Assembly: GCF_007971025.1 (NCBI RefSeq)
Contig: NZ_CP042436.1
Coordinates: forward strand, 3,782,001 to 3,846,000
DNA from: Mucilaginibacter ginsenosidivorans
GTDB taxonomy: Bacteria; Bacteroidota; Bacteroidia; Sphingobacteriales; Sphingobacteriaceae
DNA length: 64,000 nt
Direction of reading: 5' to 3'
Shown here: one piece after another, positions 32,875 to 42,158 of the stretch
How the letters are laid out: the number at the start of each line of letters is the position of its first letter
Numbering within the stretch: the first letter of the stretch is position 1
Program-made: the position numbers and the translations under genes
Notes under the pieces: generated by a model
What the model was told of the DNA's origin: nothing
What the model saw: the letters and a program-made list of their open reading frames with translations, nothing else
The model's database searches: none

Positions 32875-33831
32875 ATGATCAAAATATTAGCTAACGACGG
32901 AATAGACCCGATAGGCAAGCAAATGCTGGAAGATGCCGGTTTTTTTGTTGAAACCAGGAACATACCACAGGACGAGTTGCCTGTGAAATTACAGGAATAT
33001 GATGCCATTACCGTGCGCAGCGCCACCAAAGTGCGCGCAGCGCTTATAGACGCTTGCCCTAACCTGAAACTGATAGGCCGTGGTGGCGTAGGGGTGGACA
33101 ACATCGATGTTGACTATGCCAAGTTAAAAGGCATTAGTGTTTATAACACCCCCGCATCTTCGTCTTTATCGGTTGCCGAACTGGTATTCGCGAGTTTGTG
33201 GGGCTGCGTTCGTTTTCTGCCCGACAGCAACCGTAAAATGCCTGTTGACGGCGCAACCAAATTTAACGACCTGAAAAAGGCTTATGCCAAAGGCGTTGAA
33301 TTGCGCGGCAAAACTTTGGGTATAGTGGGTTTTGGCCGTATCGGTCGCGAAGTGGCTAAAATAGCGTTGGGGGTAGGCATGGATGTCATCGCTTATGATC
33401 TGTATGAATTTATCCCCAATGTAGAAGTTATCCTGGGCGGCGGCATTGTTGTACATGCCAAAGTAAAGGTCGCTACGCTTGACGACGTAATCAAACAATC
33501 GGATTTTATTACCCTGCACACCCCATTTATTGATAAGGCCCTTTTCGGCGCTACGGAACTGGCACACACCAAAAAAGGGGTTGGGCTGGTAAATATTTCC
33601 CGCGGAGGTTTGATCGACGAACTGGCTTTGATAGATGCTTTAAACAGCGGCCAGGTTTCTTTTGCTGCATTGGATGTATTCGACAACGAACCAACGCCGC
33701 GTGAAGAAATACTGAAACACCCGAAGGTATCCTTAACACCGCATATTGGCGCTGCAACTAACGAGGCGCAGGAAAGAATAGGTGTTGAACTGGCGGGACT
33801 GATCATCGAGCATTTCAGGCATAATCCGTAA
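32875..33831 (+). CDS. serA: D-3-phosphoglycerate dehydrogenase, short form
   Basis: Oxidises 3-phosphoglycerate to 3-phosphohydroxypyruvate, first step of serine synthesis. The 318-residue protein is the short type without an ACT regulatory domain: substrate lobe with ITVRSATKVRAALIDA and GRGGVGVDNID, NAD-binding GFGRIGREVAKIA near residue 150, the catalytic Arg/Glu region and the His in TPHIGAATNEAQ. The AYAKGVELRGKTLGIVGFG hinge is typical. Lack of ACT domain suggests no serine feedback. It starts 3 bases after heptad element C, whose hairpin could control its translation. Confidence 0.93.
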   Translation: MIKILANDGIDPIGKQMLEDAGFFVETRNIPQDELPVKLQEYDAITVRSATKVRAALIDACPNLKLIGRGGVGVDNIDVDYAKLKGISVYNTPASSSLSVAELVFASLWGCVRFLPDSNRKMPVDGATKFNDLKKAYAKGVELRGKTLGIVGFGRIGREVAKIALGVGMDVIAYDLYEFIPNVEVILGGGIVVHAKVKVATLDDVIKQSDFITLHTPFIDKALFGATELAHTKKGVGLVNISRGGLIDELALIDALNSGQVSFAALDVFDNEPTPREEILKHPKVSLTPHIGAATNEAQERIGVELAGLIIEHFRHNP

Positions 33832-33845
33832 AAACAACCCAAGTC

Positions 33846-33897
33846 AAAAGTTGTCATGCCGAACCTGCTGCCAGATTCGGCATGACAACTTTTTTGG
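33846..33897. terminator. Strong bidirectional terminator, 18-bp perfect stem
   Basis: AAAAGTTGTCATGCCGAA (33846-33863) pairs without mismatch with TTCGGCATGACAACTTTT (33876-33893), loop of 12. It lies between the convergent serA and beta-CASP genes, with an A-run and a T-run on its two sides. Confidence 0.9.
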
Positions 33898-33900
33898 CCT

Positions 33901-35301
33901 TTATAATATATAGCTTACTTCCTTCTCCGGGATAGTTACTACATAACCTTCTTCTTCCAGCCCTTCGGCAAAAGCCTGCATACTGGCATTTTCCCCGTGT
34001 ACCAGGAAAATATTTTTGAGTTTGTTTTTATCCTGCTGACGGGCAATATTCATCAGGTCATCGTGATCGCCATGTGCGCTTAATACATCGGTTTGTTTGA
34101 TGGTGGCGTACACCGATAATTCCCTGTCCTTGATACGAACAATAGGATCGCCCCTAAGCAATCGGTGCCCTAACGTTCCCTTGGCACAGTAACCGATGAA
34201 AAGGATGGTGCAATAATAATTTTGGATATTGTTGTACAAATGATCCTGTATGCGGCCTCCCTCCAGCATACCCGCCGATGAGATAATAATGCAGGGCTCG
34301 AAGTAATTAGATACCTGCCGGCTGTCCTTCATGTTTTGGGTATAGACCAGGTTGTCAAATTCAAACTCGTCGCCCTGGCTTTGGTAAAATTCGCGTGCTT
34401 CATCGTTCACCAGGCTGTGATGCTTACGGAAGAGTTCAGTGGCAGCAACCGCCATGGGGCTGTCTACAAAAACCTTGACTGGCGGGAGCAAACCCTGGCT
34501 GAAAATCTTATTGAGCGAATAAACCAGGGATTGCGTACGACCGATACTGAAGGCCGGTATGATCAGCCTGCCCGATTCTTTGATGCAGGCTTGCTCAATG
34601 GTTTCTATCAGTGCTTCTTCAACAGTTTTTCCTTTGGTGTGATATCGGCCACCATAGGTCGATTCGCAGACCAGGTAATCTACATGGGGCAATTCCGCCG
34701 GGTCATTCAATACCGGGTAACCTTTCCTGCCCACATCACCCGTGAAGGCAATAGTTTTTTCTTCGCCATGATCATTTATCTTAAACACCGCCGCTGCTGC
34801 ACCCAGTAAGTGGCCGATAGGAATAAAAGTCATTTCGATATTACCATTAATGCGAAAGGGCCTATCGAACCCAATAGTAACAAAACGCTCGACCGTATCC
34901 ATTACGTGCTTTTGGAGGTAAAGCGGCTGCTGCTGGCTTTGATTATAGCCTCTTCGTTTTCGGTTATGCTTTTGGCTTTTATTGGCCTTATTCATAAAAA
35001 TACTGACCGAATCGAGCAGTAACAACTCAGTCAGGTCAGCAGTAGCGGGGGTACACAATATCTGGCCCTCAAAGCCCATACGGATCAAAGTAGGCAGGTT
35101 CCCCGAATGATCGATATGGGCGTGAGTCAATATCACCACATCGATCTCAGCCGGATCGAACGGAAAATTCTCATTGGATTGTATGCTGCGATCCTTTTCG
35201 TAGTCCAGTCCGCAGTCAATTAATATTTTATATTGGTCAATCTCGAGCAAATGCATGCTGCCGGTAACCTGGCGCGCCGCGCCGTGGATGGTTAATTTCA
35301 T
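33901..35301 (-). CDS. Metallo-beta-lactamase/beta-CASP RNA hydrolase
   Basis: A 466-residue protein: metallo-beta-lactamase domain with THAHIDHSGNLP (H60, H62, D64, H65), IPIGHLLGAAAAVF and FTGDVGRKG, then a beta-CASP domain (CESTYGGRYH, IPAFSIGRTQSLVY) and a C-terminal RMMBL part with VLSAHGDHDDL and VHGENASM. This is the architecture of the CPSF-73/RNase J-like exonuclease family (YsgA/EC 3.1-type in bacteria). Role probably in RNA processing or decay. Its start codon is 10 bases downstream of heptad arm E on the minus strand. Confidence 0.9.
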   Translation of the reverse strand: MKLTIHGAARQVTGSMHLLEIDQYKILIDCGLDYEKDRSIQSNENFPFDPAEIDVVILTHAHIDHSGNLPTLIRMGFEGQILCTPATADLTELLLLDSVSIFMNKANKSQKHNRKRRGYNQSQQQPLYLQKHVMDTVERFVTIGFDRPFRINGNIEMTFIPIGHLLGAAAAVFKINDHGEEKTIAFTGDVGRKGYPVLNDPAELPHVDYLVCESTYGGRYHTKGKTVEEALIETIEQACIKESGRLIIPAFSIGRTQSLVYSLNKIFSQGLLPPVKVFVDSPMAVAATELFRKHHSLVNDEAREFYQSQGDEFEFDNLVYTQNMKDSRQVSNYFEPCIIISSAGMLEGGRIQDHLYNNIQNYYCTILFIGYCAKGTLGHRLLRGDPIVRIKDRELSVYATIKQTDVLSAHGDHDDLMNIARQQDKNKLKNIFLVHGENASMQAFAEGLEEEGYVVTIPEKEVSYIL

Positions 35302-35311
35302 TGTTTGTTAG

Positions 35312-35472
35312 TTCATGGTTCATAGTTCATAGTTCATGGATCATAGCAAATCACGATTTACTACAGACCACTTACTGAACGAACCCTTTTATTAAATTAA
35401 TATCCAAAGCTAATATCTTCAAATCAAAACCAAGTGGCTATGAACTATGAACCATCAACTATGAACTGCCAG
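35312..35472. repeat. Heptad element E (TTCATAG), two 35-base arms
   Basis: Five gapless TTCATRG-type heptamers (35312-35346) face five complementary CTATGAA-type units (35438-35472). The second arm stops exactly at the ABC-exporter stop codon (35473). The arms are 91 bases apart; the middle holds nothing recognisable except AT-rich sequence. On the minus strand the element lies between the ABC exporter and the beta-CASP gene. Confidence 0.85.
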
Positions 35473-37302
35473 CTAAACCTCAAACTGTAGCTGGCTCAAA
35501 TAGCGGTAAAGGCCTTTTTCGTTACCCAGCAGTTCCTCGTGATTTCCGCTTTCTATCACTATGCCCTTTTCCAGAACGATGATCTTATCGGCTTCGCGGA
35601 TGGTGGACAAACGATGTGCAATTATAACAGAAGTTCTGTTCTTCATCAACTCCTCCAACGCTTCCTGTACCAAACGCTCTGATTCGGAATCGAGGGACGA
35701 TGTTGCTTCATCCAAAATTAATATAGACGGGTTCTTTAGCAAGGCCCGGGCAATAGCTATCCGCTGCCGCTGGCCACCTGATAGTTTAACCCCGCGTTCG
35801 CCTACAACAGTATCGTATCCTTCGGGAAAAGATGTCACAAATTGGTGCGCATTGGCGCGTTTTGCCGCCGCAACGATCTCTTCTTCCGTCGCTTTTAATT
35901 TGCCGTAGGCGATATTCTCGCGAATAGTTCCGCCAAATAGCAAAACATCCTGCGGTACAATAGCCACCTGGTTTCGTATATCGGTCAGGGAATAACTATC
36001 AGCCGGTTTGCCGTCAAACAATATCGTTCCGCTTTGCGGATGATAAAATTGCAGTATCAAAGCAGCGGTAGTTGACTTGCCTGAACCGCTTGGCCCAACA
36101 ATAGCAACCCTTTGGCCTGCTTTAGCTTCAAAAGAAACATCTTTTAATACTTCGATCTCAGGACGCGACGGATAGTGGAAGTTGACGTTATCAAAGATAA
36201 GATTGCCATCAACGCGCTGTTTGATCTCATTGTCGCTTTCATGGATCGAAACATCTTCACCTTTTTCCTCTAAAATTTCCAGAACCCTTTCTGTGGCTCC
36301 AATCGCTTTTTGAACGTTCGAATACAGGTCAGGAAAACTGCCCATCGCAGCGCCGACAAAAATAGTATACATGATAAAGCTAGTCAAATCGCCAACGAGC
36401 ATTTCTTTATGGCTCACAAGCACCGAGCCATACCAAATAACACCTACGAATGCTCCAAATAAACAGAAAACAATAAAAGAAGCGAATACGCCCCTAAATT
36501 TTGCACCTTTGACGGCGATTTTAATAACCTCTTGCAAATTGCTGTTATATCTTCCCGCCTCAAATGCTTCGTTAACAAATGCCTTCACATTGGCTATGCC
36601 CTGCAAAGTTTCTTCAACGATAGTATTTGACTCAGCTAATTTATCCTGGGCTTGTCGTGATAGCTTTCGAATGAAGCGACCAAATATTACGGCAAAACCA
36701 ACGATGAAAGGCAAAATAGCTAACACAGCCAAAGTCAGTTTTATAGAAACAATGGCCAGCAATATTATACTGCCAATCATGATGATCAATTGCCTCAACA
36801 TTTCGGCCAATGTTGTAGTAAGCGTATCTTGTATTTGTGATAAGTCGGCAGAAATGCGGCTATTTAATTCTCCAACACGCCGATTTGCGAAGAAATTCAT
36901 AGGCAGCGTTATTAACTTAAAATAAGTCTCTCGCCTAATGTCTGCAAGTGAACGTTCAGCAACCTGAACAAACCAAACCACTCTGAAAAATGAGACAAAT
37001 GCCTGGCAAAATAAAAGTATAAACCCACCAATACCTATGGCTGTAAGACTATCCGGGAGAAATTTATATTTATGAGTTCCCTGGGCAACGTCAATTAACG
37101 ATCCTAATATCGCCGGAAAAGATAGGCCTACCAAACTTGATATAAATAGAAAAAATAAACCAGCGAAAAATTTTAGGCGATATGGTTTTATATACTTAAG
37201 AAGTTTGCTGGAATTTTTTAAACTCTGACTAGTTATCTTTGCCTTAGGCAGTTCTTCTCCCTGCTTTCCACCACTATTTAAACTTCCTCGTCCTCTTGCC
37301 AT
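35473..37302 (-). CDS. ABC exporter, fused permease and ATPase
   Basis: A 609-residue half-transporter: six membrane segments (about residues 40-330) and a C-terminal ATPase. Walker A is GPSGSGKSTTAAL, the signature VKLSGGQRQRIAIARALL, Walker B SILILDEATSSLD and the H-loop IIAHRLSTI. It is of the MsbA/BmrA lipid-drug exporter type and probably works as a homodimer. The N-terminal tail (about 30 residues) is Gly- and Ser-rich. Upstream on the same strand is the small coiled-coil gene; downstream the beta-CASP gene follows across element E. Confidence 0.93.
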   Translation of the reverse strand: MARGRGSLNSGGKQGEELPKAKITSQSLKNSSKLLKYIKPYRLKFFAGLFFLFISSLVGLSFPAILGSLIDVAQGTHKYKFLPDSLTAIGIGGFILLFCQAFVSFFRVVWFVQVAERSLADIRRETYFKLITLPMNFFANRRVGELNSRISADLSQIQDTLTTTLAEMLRQLIIMIGSIILLAIVSIKLTLAVLAILPFIVGFAVIFGRFIRKLSRQAQDKLAESNTIVEETLQGIANVKAFVNEAFEAGRYNSNLQEVIKIAVKGAKFRGVFASFIVFCLFGAFVGVIWYGSVLVSHKEMLVGDLTSFIMYTIFVGAAMGSFPDLYSNVQKAIGATERVLEILEEKGEDVSIHESDNEIKQRVDGNLIFDNVNFHYPSRPEIEVLKDVSFEAKAGQRVAIVGPSGSGKSTTAALILQFYHPQSGTILFDGKPADSYSLTDIRNQVAIVPQDVLLFGGTIRENIAYGKLKATEEEIVAAAKRANAHQFVTSFPEGYDTVVGERGVKLSGGQRQRIAIARALLKNPSILILDEATSSLDSESERLVQEALEELMKNRTSVIIAHRLSTIREADKIIVLEKGIVIESGNHEELLGNEKGLYRYLSQLQFEV

Positions 37303-37328
37303 TTATCCGAATATAAAACCCGGCTAAA

Positions 37329-37853
37329 TTACGCGGTAACGCGGCGCTTTCGAAATAATAAAAATAAAATTGACCCAAGCATGAGAACAAACACGATAAA
37401 ATGCAGCCTGGTGGTGCTTTCCTGCTCCTTTTTGGCAGCCTGCTCGTCCTGTTTTAGCTTATCAACCTGGTCGCGCAGGCGGTTGATGGTATTCATATAA
37501 CCCAGGCTGTTGTCCTGTACGCGGGATGTTTGCACCTGTGCCTGTTGTTGCTGGTAGGTACGGTAGTTGAGCAATATTTTTATCTGTTCAAATATGGCTT
37601 CGTCCGTTTTGGTAATATCCATCAGGATGTCGTTCGACCGCCTGATGTCCTTTTTGGTTTGCAGGCCAAATATACCGGTATGCTTTTTAAGGCTTTCGCT
37701 GTATTGACCGAATTTCTGGTGGCGCTGGTCCAGCATGGCATTTATTTTATTGCGCTGTAACTGGTAGGCAAGCGAATCGGGATTAGTTTTAGATTGGGCA
37801 AACAAAGAGGCATGCCAAAGGCATATTAAACAAACCAGGGTAAGTCTTTTCAT
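37329..37853 (-). CDS. Secreted coiled-coil protein with C-terminal TM
   Basis: A 174-residue protein with signal peptide (MKRLTLVCLICLWHASLFAQ), a long helical, mostly Lys/Glu/Gln-rich central part (about 25-145, coiled coil likely) and a hydrophobic C-terminal segment (FIVFVLMLGSILFLLF) followed by RKRRVTA. It is probably a periplasmic or inner-membrane scaffold. No known family. The start is taken at the MKRLTL methionine (37853); the longer frame (37946) would begin inside the next gene. It directly follows the SAM-hydroxide gene on the same strand by 16 bases. Confidence 0.7.
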   Translation of the reverse strand: MKRLTLVCLICLWHASLFAQSKTNPDSLAYQLQRNKINAMLDQRHQKFGQYSESLKKHTGIFGLQTKKDIRRSNDILMDITKTDEAIFEQIKILLNYRTYQQQQAQVQTSRVQDNSLGYMNTINRLRDQVDKLKQDEQAAKKEQESTTRLHFIVFVLMLGSILFLLFRKRRVTA

Positions 37854-37869
37854 AGCAGGTAAGGCAGAA

Positions 37870-38646
37870 TTATTCAAAATCAAGTATAACCGTATCACCA
37901 AGGCCCAAACCCAGCAACCCACTGGCATTGCCTTTATTAATGGCAATCTCCAAATGATCGCTTATGCCAAACAGGCATAGTTTTTCGCCTTCAGGCACTT
38001 CGTTATAATACCAGCTAAGGTGAGTTATTGTTTCATTGCGTTTGAAAGACAGGGTAAAATTGCGCCCCTGCTGTACCTGGTTGAAAAATTCCTTTGTGAT
38101 ATTGGTGATCACGTTCTGAAAAGAATCGATATAGATAACCGCACCCCGGATCAAATTCTTTTCTATAACCGGCTGCAAGTTCATTTTCCTTTCGATATTA
38201 TCTATGGGCAGGCCGATGTCCTTCAGCTTACCGTTACCGGCCAGGTGGCAGGCCGCTTTCACGAAAATATCTGCCAGCGGAAAATGAAGAAATTTAAGAT
38301 CCTGCATAATATTGATCTCCACAATTTCATCAGGATCCGAATCGAACATCAGCGAAAAAATACCGTTATCCGCGCCTACAAAAAAATGATTTTTATAATG
38401 AACCGCCAGGTATTTGGTGTCCTTGGTAAAAACGGTATCGATGCCGATGAGGTGAACGGTACCATCAGGAAAATAATGAAAGCTGTTTTTTAGTATAAAG
38501 GCCGCCTGCTGCACATTAAAGGCGGAAACATTGTGTGTAATGTCGACGATACTGGCAGCAGGCAATAATTTTAAGATACTTCCTTTAAGGGCGGCCTGGT
38601 AAATATCTTTGTCGCCCAAATCAGTAGTTAAAGTTATTATTGCCAT
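37870..38646 (-). CDS. S-adenosyl-L-methionine hydroxide adenosyltransferase (DUF62)
   Basis: A 258-residue protein of the fluorinase/chlorinase-like DUF62 family: ITLTTDLGDKDIYQAALKGSIL at the start binds SAM, VDITHNVSAFNVQQAAFIL continues the N-terminal domain and a smaller C-terminal domain follows, with FFVGADNGIFS between. Most family members use water as nucleophile and release adenosine plus methionine from SAM rather than making halogenated products. What this copy is for is not known. It starts a minus-strand run of small genes and is divergent from phoH. Confidence 0.85.
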   Translation of the reverse strand: MAIITLTTDLGDKDIYQAALKGSILKLLPAASIVDITHNVSAFNVQQAAFILKNSFHYFPDGTVHLIGIDTVFTKDTKYLAVHYKNHFFVGADNGIFSLMFDSDPDEIVEINIMQDLKFLHFPLADIFVKAACHLAGNGKLKDIGLPIDNIERKMNLQPVIEKNLIRGAVIYIDSFQNVITNITKEFFNQVQQGRNFTLSFKRNETITHLSWYYNEVPEGEKLCLFGISDHLEIAINKGNASGLLGLGLGDTVILDFE

Positions 38647-38748
38647 TAATTTTTCAAATATTTATTGCTAATCTTGTGCAAGCTTTAGAAGCTACAAATA
38701 TTCAATTTTTAATTCATAAAAATCCCTGAACTAAAAAAACTCTTACTG

Positions 38749-39711
38749 TTGACCGAACTAAAAATATCCATCGAAAATGTGAACCCGGCTGTATTGTGGG
38801 GACCGAATAATGACCACTTCGAGATCATCAAGAAACAATATCCAAAGCTTAAGCTGGTTGCCCGTGGCAGCGAACTGAAGGTTTTGGGCGATGATCATGA
38901 GTTATCTGTGTTCGACGAAAAATTCAACCACCTGCTAAACCATGTCGAAAAGTTTGAGAACCTGAACATCACCGACCTGGAGAGGATACTGGGATCAAAT
39001 ACAACTCCTAAAGCGGCAGCCGAACCGGCGGCAGGCGATAAATCGACCACCGGCGAGGTTTTGGTGTTCGGCCCCAACGGTATATTGGTAAAGGCGCGCA
39101 CAGCTAACCAGAAGCGCATGGTTTCGGCCATCGACAAAAATGACATCGTGTTTGCTATAGGTCCGGCCGGTACCGGGAAAACCTATACTGCCGTTGCACT
39201 GGCCGTACGGGCGTTAAAGAATAAAGAAATAAAACGCATTATCCTTACCCGCCCGGCGGTAGAGGCAGGGGAGAACCTTGGCTTTTTGCCCGGCGATTTG
39301 AAGGAAAAGATAGACCCGTACCTGCGCCCTTTATACGACGCGCTGGACGATATGATTCCGGCTGAAAAGCTGAAAGTATACCTGGAAAACCGCACCATCG
39401 AAATAGCACCACTGGCATTTATGCGCGGCCGTACGCTGGATAACTGTTTTGTTATACTCGACGAGGCGCAAAACGCTACCGATATGCAACTGAAGATGTT
39501 CCTGACGCGCATGGGGCCGACGGCTAAATTCATCGTAACAGGCGACGTTACCCAGATAGATCTGCCTAAAAAGCAGCAATCGGGCCTGCATACTGCTTTA
39601 AGAATATTAACCGATATAAAGGGTATTGAGATCATTTACCTTACCGGAGAGGACGTTGTACGCCACAAACTGGTGAAACGGATACTGGAGGCATACGGGG
39701 ATATCCAATAG
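38749..39711 (+). CDS. PhoH-family ATPase (TTG start)
   Basis: A 320-residue protein: an N-terminal KH-like region (NVNPAVLWGPNNDHFEIIKKQYPKLKLVARG), a Pro/Ala-rich linker and a P-loop ATPase with GPAGTGKT (138-145), CFVILDEAQN (Walker B) and FIVTGDVTQIDLP (motif III). This family is widespread; its members are linked to RNA metabolism, and several are in operons with ybeY-type genes. The frame opens with TTG; the first downstream ATG would lose the conserved KH-like segment. Its stop codon overlaps heptad element F. Confidence 0.9.
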   Translation: MTELKISIENVNPAVLWGPNNDHFEIIKKQYPKLKLVARGSELKVLGDDHELSVFDEKFNHLLNHVEKFENLNITDLERILGSNTTPKAAAEPAAGDKSTTGEVLVFGPNGILVKARTANQKRMVSAIDKNDIVFAIGPAGTGKTYTAVALAVRALKNKEIKRIILTRPAVEAGENLGFLPGDLKEKIDPYLRPLYDALDDMIPAEKLKVYLENRTIEIAPLAFMRGRTLDNCFVILDEAQNATDMQLKMFLTRMGPTAKFIVTGDVTQIDLPKKQQSGLHTALRILTDIKGIEIIYLTGEDVVRHKLVKRILEAYGDIQ

Positions 39712-39787
39712 ATATGAGATATTAGATGTGAGATATGAGTAAGAGATTTTTTTAGTCTCACATCTCAAATCTCACATCTCAAATCTA
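39710..39787. repeat. Heptad inverted-repeat element F (AGATnTG)
   Basis: Four AGATATG-type heptamers (39710-39737) start within the phoH TAG stop and face four TCTCACA/TCTCAAA-type units (39756-39783). Same heptamer family as element B. It ends 7 bases before the purC ATG. Confidence 0.85.
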
Positions 39788-39794
39788 ACCAACA

Positions 39795-40739
39795 ATGGAC
39801 GCAATAAAAGAAACGCATTTTCAATTTCCGCATCAAACCAACTTTTATAAGGGCAAGGTACGGGATGTATATACGATAGATAATAGGTATCTGGCTATGG
39901 TAGTTACCGACCGCATATCTGCGTTCGACGTGGTGTTGCCAGAGCCGATCCCATACAAGGGACAGGTATTAAACCAGATAGCCGCCAAATTTTTAACGGA
40001 CACTTCTGACATCGTACCCAACTGGGTTGTTACCGTGCCCGACCCAAGTGTGACCATCGGCAGGATATGCGAACCGTTTAAAGTGGAAATGGTGATACGC
40101 GGTTATCTTGCCGGGCACGCTGCACGCGAATATACAGCAGGCAAGCGTGAAGTATGCGGCGAGAAACTACCGGAAGGGTTGAAAGAAAATGATAAACTAC
40201 CCGAGCCTATCATCACACCAACAACCAAAGCATCTGTAGGGCACGACGAGGATATATCCAGGGAGCAGATATTAGCAAGGGATATTGTATCGCCGGAAGA
40301 TTACGCGCAATTGGAAAAATATACCAAAGCCTTATACCAGCGCGGCACAGAGATAGCAGCTAAAAGGGGCCTGATATTGGTTGATACCAAATATGAATTT
40401 GGTAAAGCGGACGGAAAAATATATTTAATTGACGAAATACACACCCCCGATTCATCAAGGTATTTTTACAAAGACGGCTATGAGGAACGCCAGAAAAATG
40501 GGGAGCCGCAAAAGCAGTTATCTAAGGAGTTTGTGAGAAAATGGCTGATAGAAAATGGCTTCCAGGGCAAGGAGGGGCAGGTTGTTCCGCAAATGACGCC
40601 GGAAATAGTTGCCTCAATATCTGACCGTTATATCGAGCTTTTTGAACAGATCACAGGCGAAAAATTTATCAAAGGCGACAACGCCCGCGTACTGAACCGG
40701 GTTGAAAGAGCTATTAACACAGCATTAAGGAATTTGTAA
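39795..40739 (+). CDS. purC: Phosphoribosylaminoimidazole-succinocarboxamide synthase
   Basis: Joins aspartate to CAIR in purine synthesis (SAICAR synthase). The 314 residues contain YKGKVRDVYTIDNRYLAMVVTDRISAFDVVLPE at the start, VVRGYLAGHAAREY, SVGHDEDIS and LIDEIHTPDSSRYF with the metal-binding Asp/Glu. This is the larger, eukaryote-like class (about 300 residues) typical of Bacteroidota rather than the 237-residue E. coli form. It begins 7 bases after heptad element F, whose hairpin could set the translation level of purC. Confidence 0.95.
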   Translation: MDAIKETHFQFPHQTNFYKGKVRDVYTIDNRYLAMVVTDRISAFDVVLPEPIPYKGQVLNQIAAKFLTDTSDIVPNWVVTVPDPSVTIGRICEPFKVEMVIRGYLAGHAAREYTAGKREVCGEKLPEGLKENDKLPEPIITPTTKASVGHDEDISREQILARDIVSPEDYAQLEKYTKALYQRGTEIAAKRGLILVDTKYEFGKADGKIYLIDEIHTPDSSRYFYKDGYEERQKNGEPQKQLSKEFVRKWLIENGFQGKEGQVVPQMTPEIVASISDRYIELFEQITGEKFIKGDNARVLNRVERAINTALRNL

Positions 40740-40790
40740 TTTTTTATTGTAGATAAAAAAATTATATCTTAGTAGCATAATTATCAAAAA

Positions 40791-41168
40791 ATGAAGTTTA
40801 CTGTTGATAAGCACGAAAAGTATGTCTTATTGAAACTAAATGAATCCAAGCTGAATTCATTAGTTACACCGCAATTGAAGTCTGAACTGATATTGATGAA
40901 TACCGAGGGGCAGAGGAATATCATTATGGACCTTTCGCAGATAAAATTTGCTGATTCATCAGGATTGAGTAGTTTGCTGGTAGGGCACCGCCTGTGCAAA
41001 AACTCATCGGGCACATTTATCCTCGTGGGTTTGAACGATGCCGTATCGCGGCTGATAGCTATTTCACAGCTAGACAGCGTACTTGCCATTGTTCCCACAA
41101 CGGACGAAGCCATTGACCTTATCTTCATGGAGGAAGTTGAAAAGCAGCTAAAAAAAGAGGCAAAGTAG
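40791..41168 (+). CDS. STAS-domain protein (anti-sigma factor antagonist-like)
   Basis: A 125-residue STAS domain. NIIMDLSQIKFADSSGLSSLLVGHRL carries the DSSG phosphorylation motif (Ser56/57), the site switched by kinases in SpoIIAA-type proteins. It could be an anti-anti-sigma factor. No anti-sigma kinase or sigma gene is beside it, so the partner is not evident. rnz follows 21 bases downstream and is possibly in the same transcript. Confidence 0.88.
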   Translation: MKFTVDKHEKYVLLKLNESKLNSLVTPQLKSELILMNTEGQRNIIMDLSQIKFADSSGLSSLLVGHRLCKNSSGTFILVGLNDAVSRLIAISQLDSVLAIVPTTDEAIDLIFMEEVEKQLKKEAK

Positions 41169-41189
41169 CCCTGACCTTGTTTACCCGAT

Positions 41190-42104
41190 ATGAAGTTTGA
41201 GGTAACAATATTGGGGAGCAGCTCGGCAACGCCAATTTTTAACAGGAACCCATCCTCGCAGGCGCTAAACATCAATGAGCATTTTTACCTGGTAGATTGC
41301 GGCGAAGGCACGCAACAGCAGATGCTGCGCTTTGATATCAAGCCCGGGCGTATCGATCATATTTTCATCAGCCACCTGCACGGCGACCATTATCTTGGCC
41401 TTGTTGGTTTGTTATCGTCCATGCATTTGAATGGGCGGACCAAGGCGCTGAACCTGTATTGCCCGCCTGAATTGAAGGAAATAATAGACCTGCAGCTTAA
41501 ATATTCCGAAACCACGCTCCAGTTCGCGATCGACTACGTTTTTACGACCGCCGGTATTGTAGAGACAATATTGGAGAACCAGGATATTATTGTAGAGACC
41601 ATACCGCTGGATCACCGTATACCCTGCACCGGATTCCTGTTCAGGCAGAAAAAGAGGTTAAAAAAGCTCATCAAGGAAAAAATCGAAAAAATAGGTATCC
41701 CCATTGAATACTATTCAGCCATAAAGAAAGGGGCCGACTATACCGCTGCCGATGGCACCGTCTATAAAAATGATGACATTACTATTGAACCGGAAGCACC
41801 GAAAACTTATGCTTACTGTTCGGACACGATTTATAACGAACGATATTTTAAACAAATCAGCAATGTTGACCTGCTTTATCATGAATCTACCTTTATGCAT
41901 ATCATGATAACAAGGGCGCAATCTACATTTCATACCACGGCTTTACAGGCCGGCGAGATAGCGCTAATAACCAATGCAAAAAAGCTGCTGATAGGCCATT
42001 TTTCGGCCCGGTACAAAACACTGAACGAACTGCTTGATGAAGCACGGAGCGTGTTCCCTGAAACAGAACTGGCACTTGAAGGTAAAACCTTTGCTATAGA
42101 ATAG
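41190..42104 (+). CDS. rnz: Ribonuclease Z
   Basis: Endonuclease that trims the 3' end of tRNA precursors, which matters here because the tRNA-Leu gene lacks an encoded CCA. The 304-residue protein has the RNase Z signature near the start (MKFEVTILGSSSATP, GEGTQQQM), HLHGDH at 62-67 (zinc), a short exosite and the C-terminal YHESTFMH and GHFSARY zinc ligands. Length is normal for the short (ElaC) form. It ends 54 bases before the convergent MCE gene. Confidence 0.95.
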   Translation: MKFEVTILGSSSATPIFNRNPSSQALNINEHFYLVDCGEGTQQQMLRFDIKPGRIDHIFISHLHGDHYLGLVGLLSSMHLNGRTKALNLYCPPELKEIIDLQLKYSETTLQFAIDYVFTTAGIVETILENQDIIVETIPLDHRIPCTGFLFRQKKRLKKLIKEKIEKIGIPIEYYSAIKKGADYTAADGTVYKNDDITIEPEAPKTYAYCSDTIYNERYFKQISNVDLLYHESTFMHIMITRAQSTFHTTALQAGEIALITNAKKLLIGHFSARYKTLNELLDEARSVFPETELALEGKTFAIE

Positions 42105-42158
42105 TTGACAGCAACTTTTGATGCGAATTGTAAACAGGCAACCGTAAACTAAAAAGAA

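Noticed and set aside
33393..33857. A 154-codon minus-strand frame opposite serA
   Set aside because: Composition mirrors the serA codon pattern; serA is strongly supported on the plus strand.
39183..39635. A 150-codon minus-strand frame opposite phoH
   Set aside because: It lies over the Walker motifs of phoH, and its translation shows no fold features.
40784..41275. A 163-codon minus-strand frame opposite the STAS gene and rnz start
   Set aside because: Its product is Ser/Cys/Phe-rich without domains, and both sense genes are clear family members.
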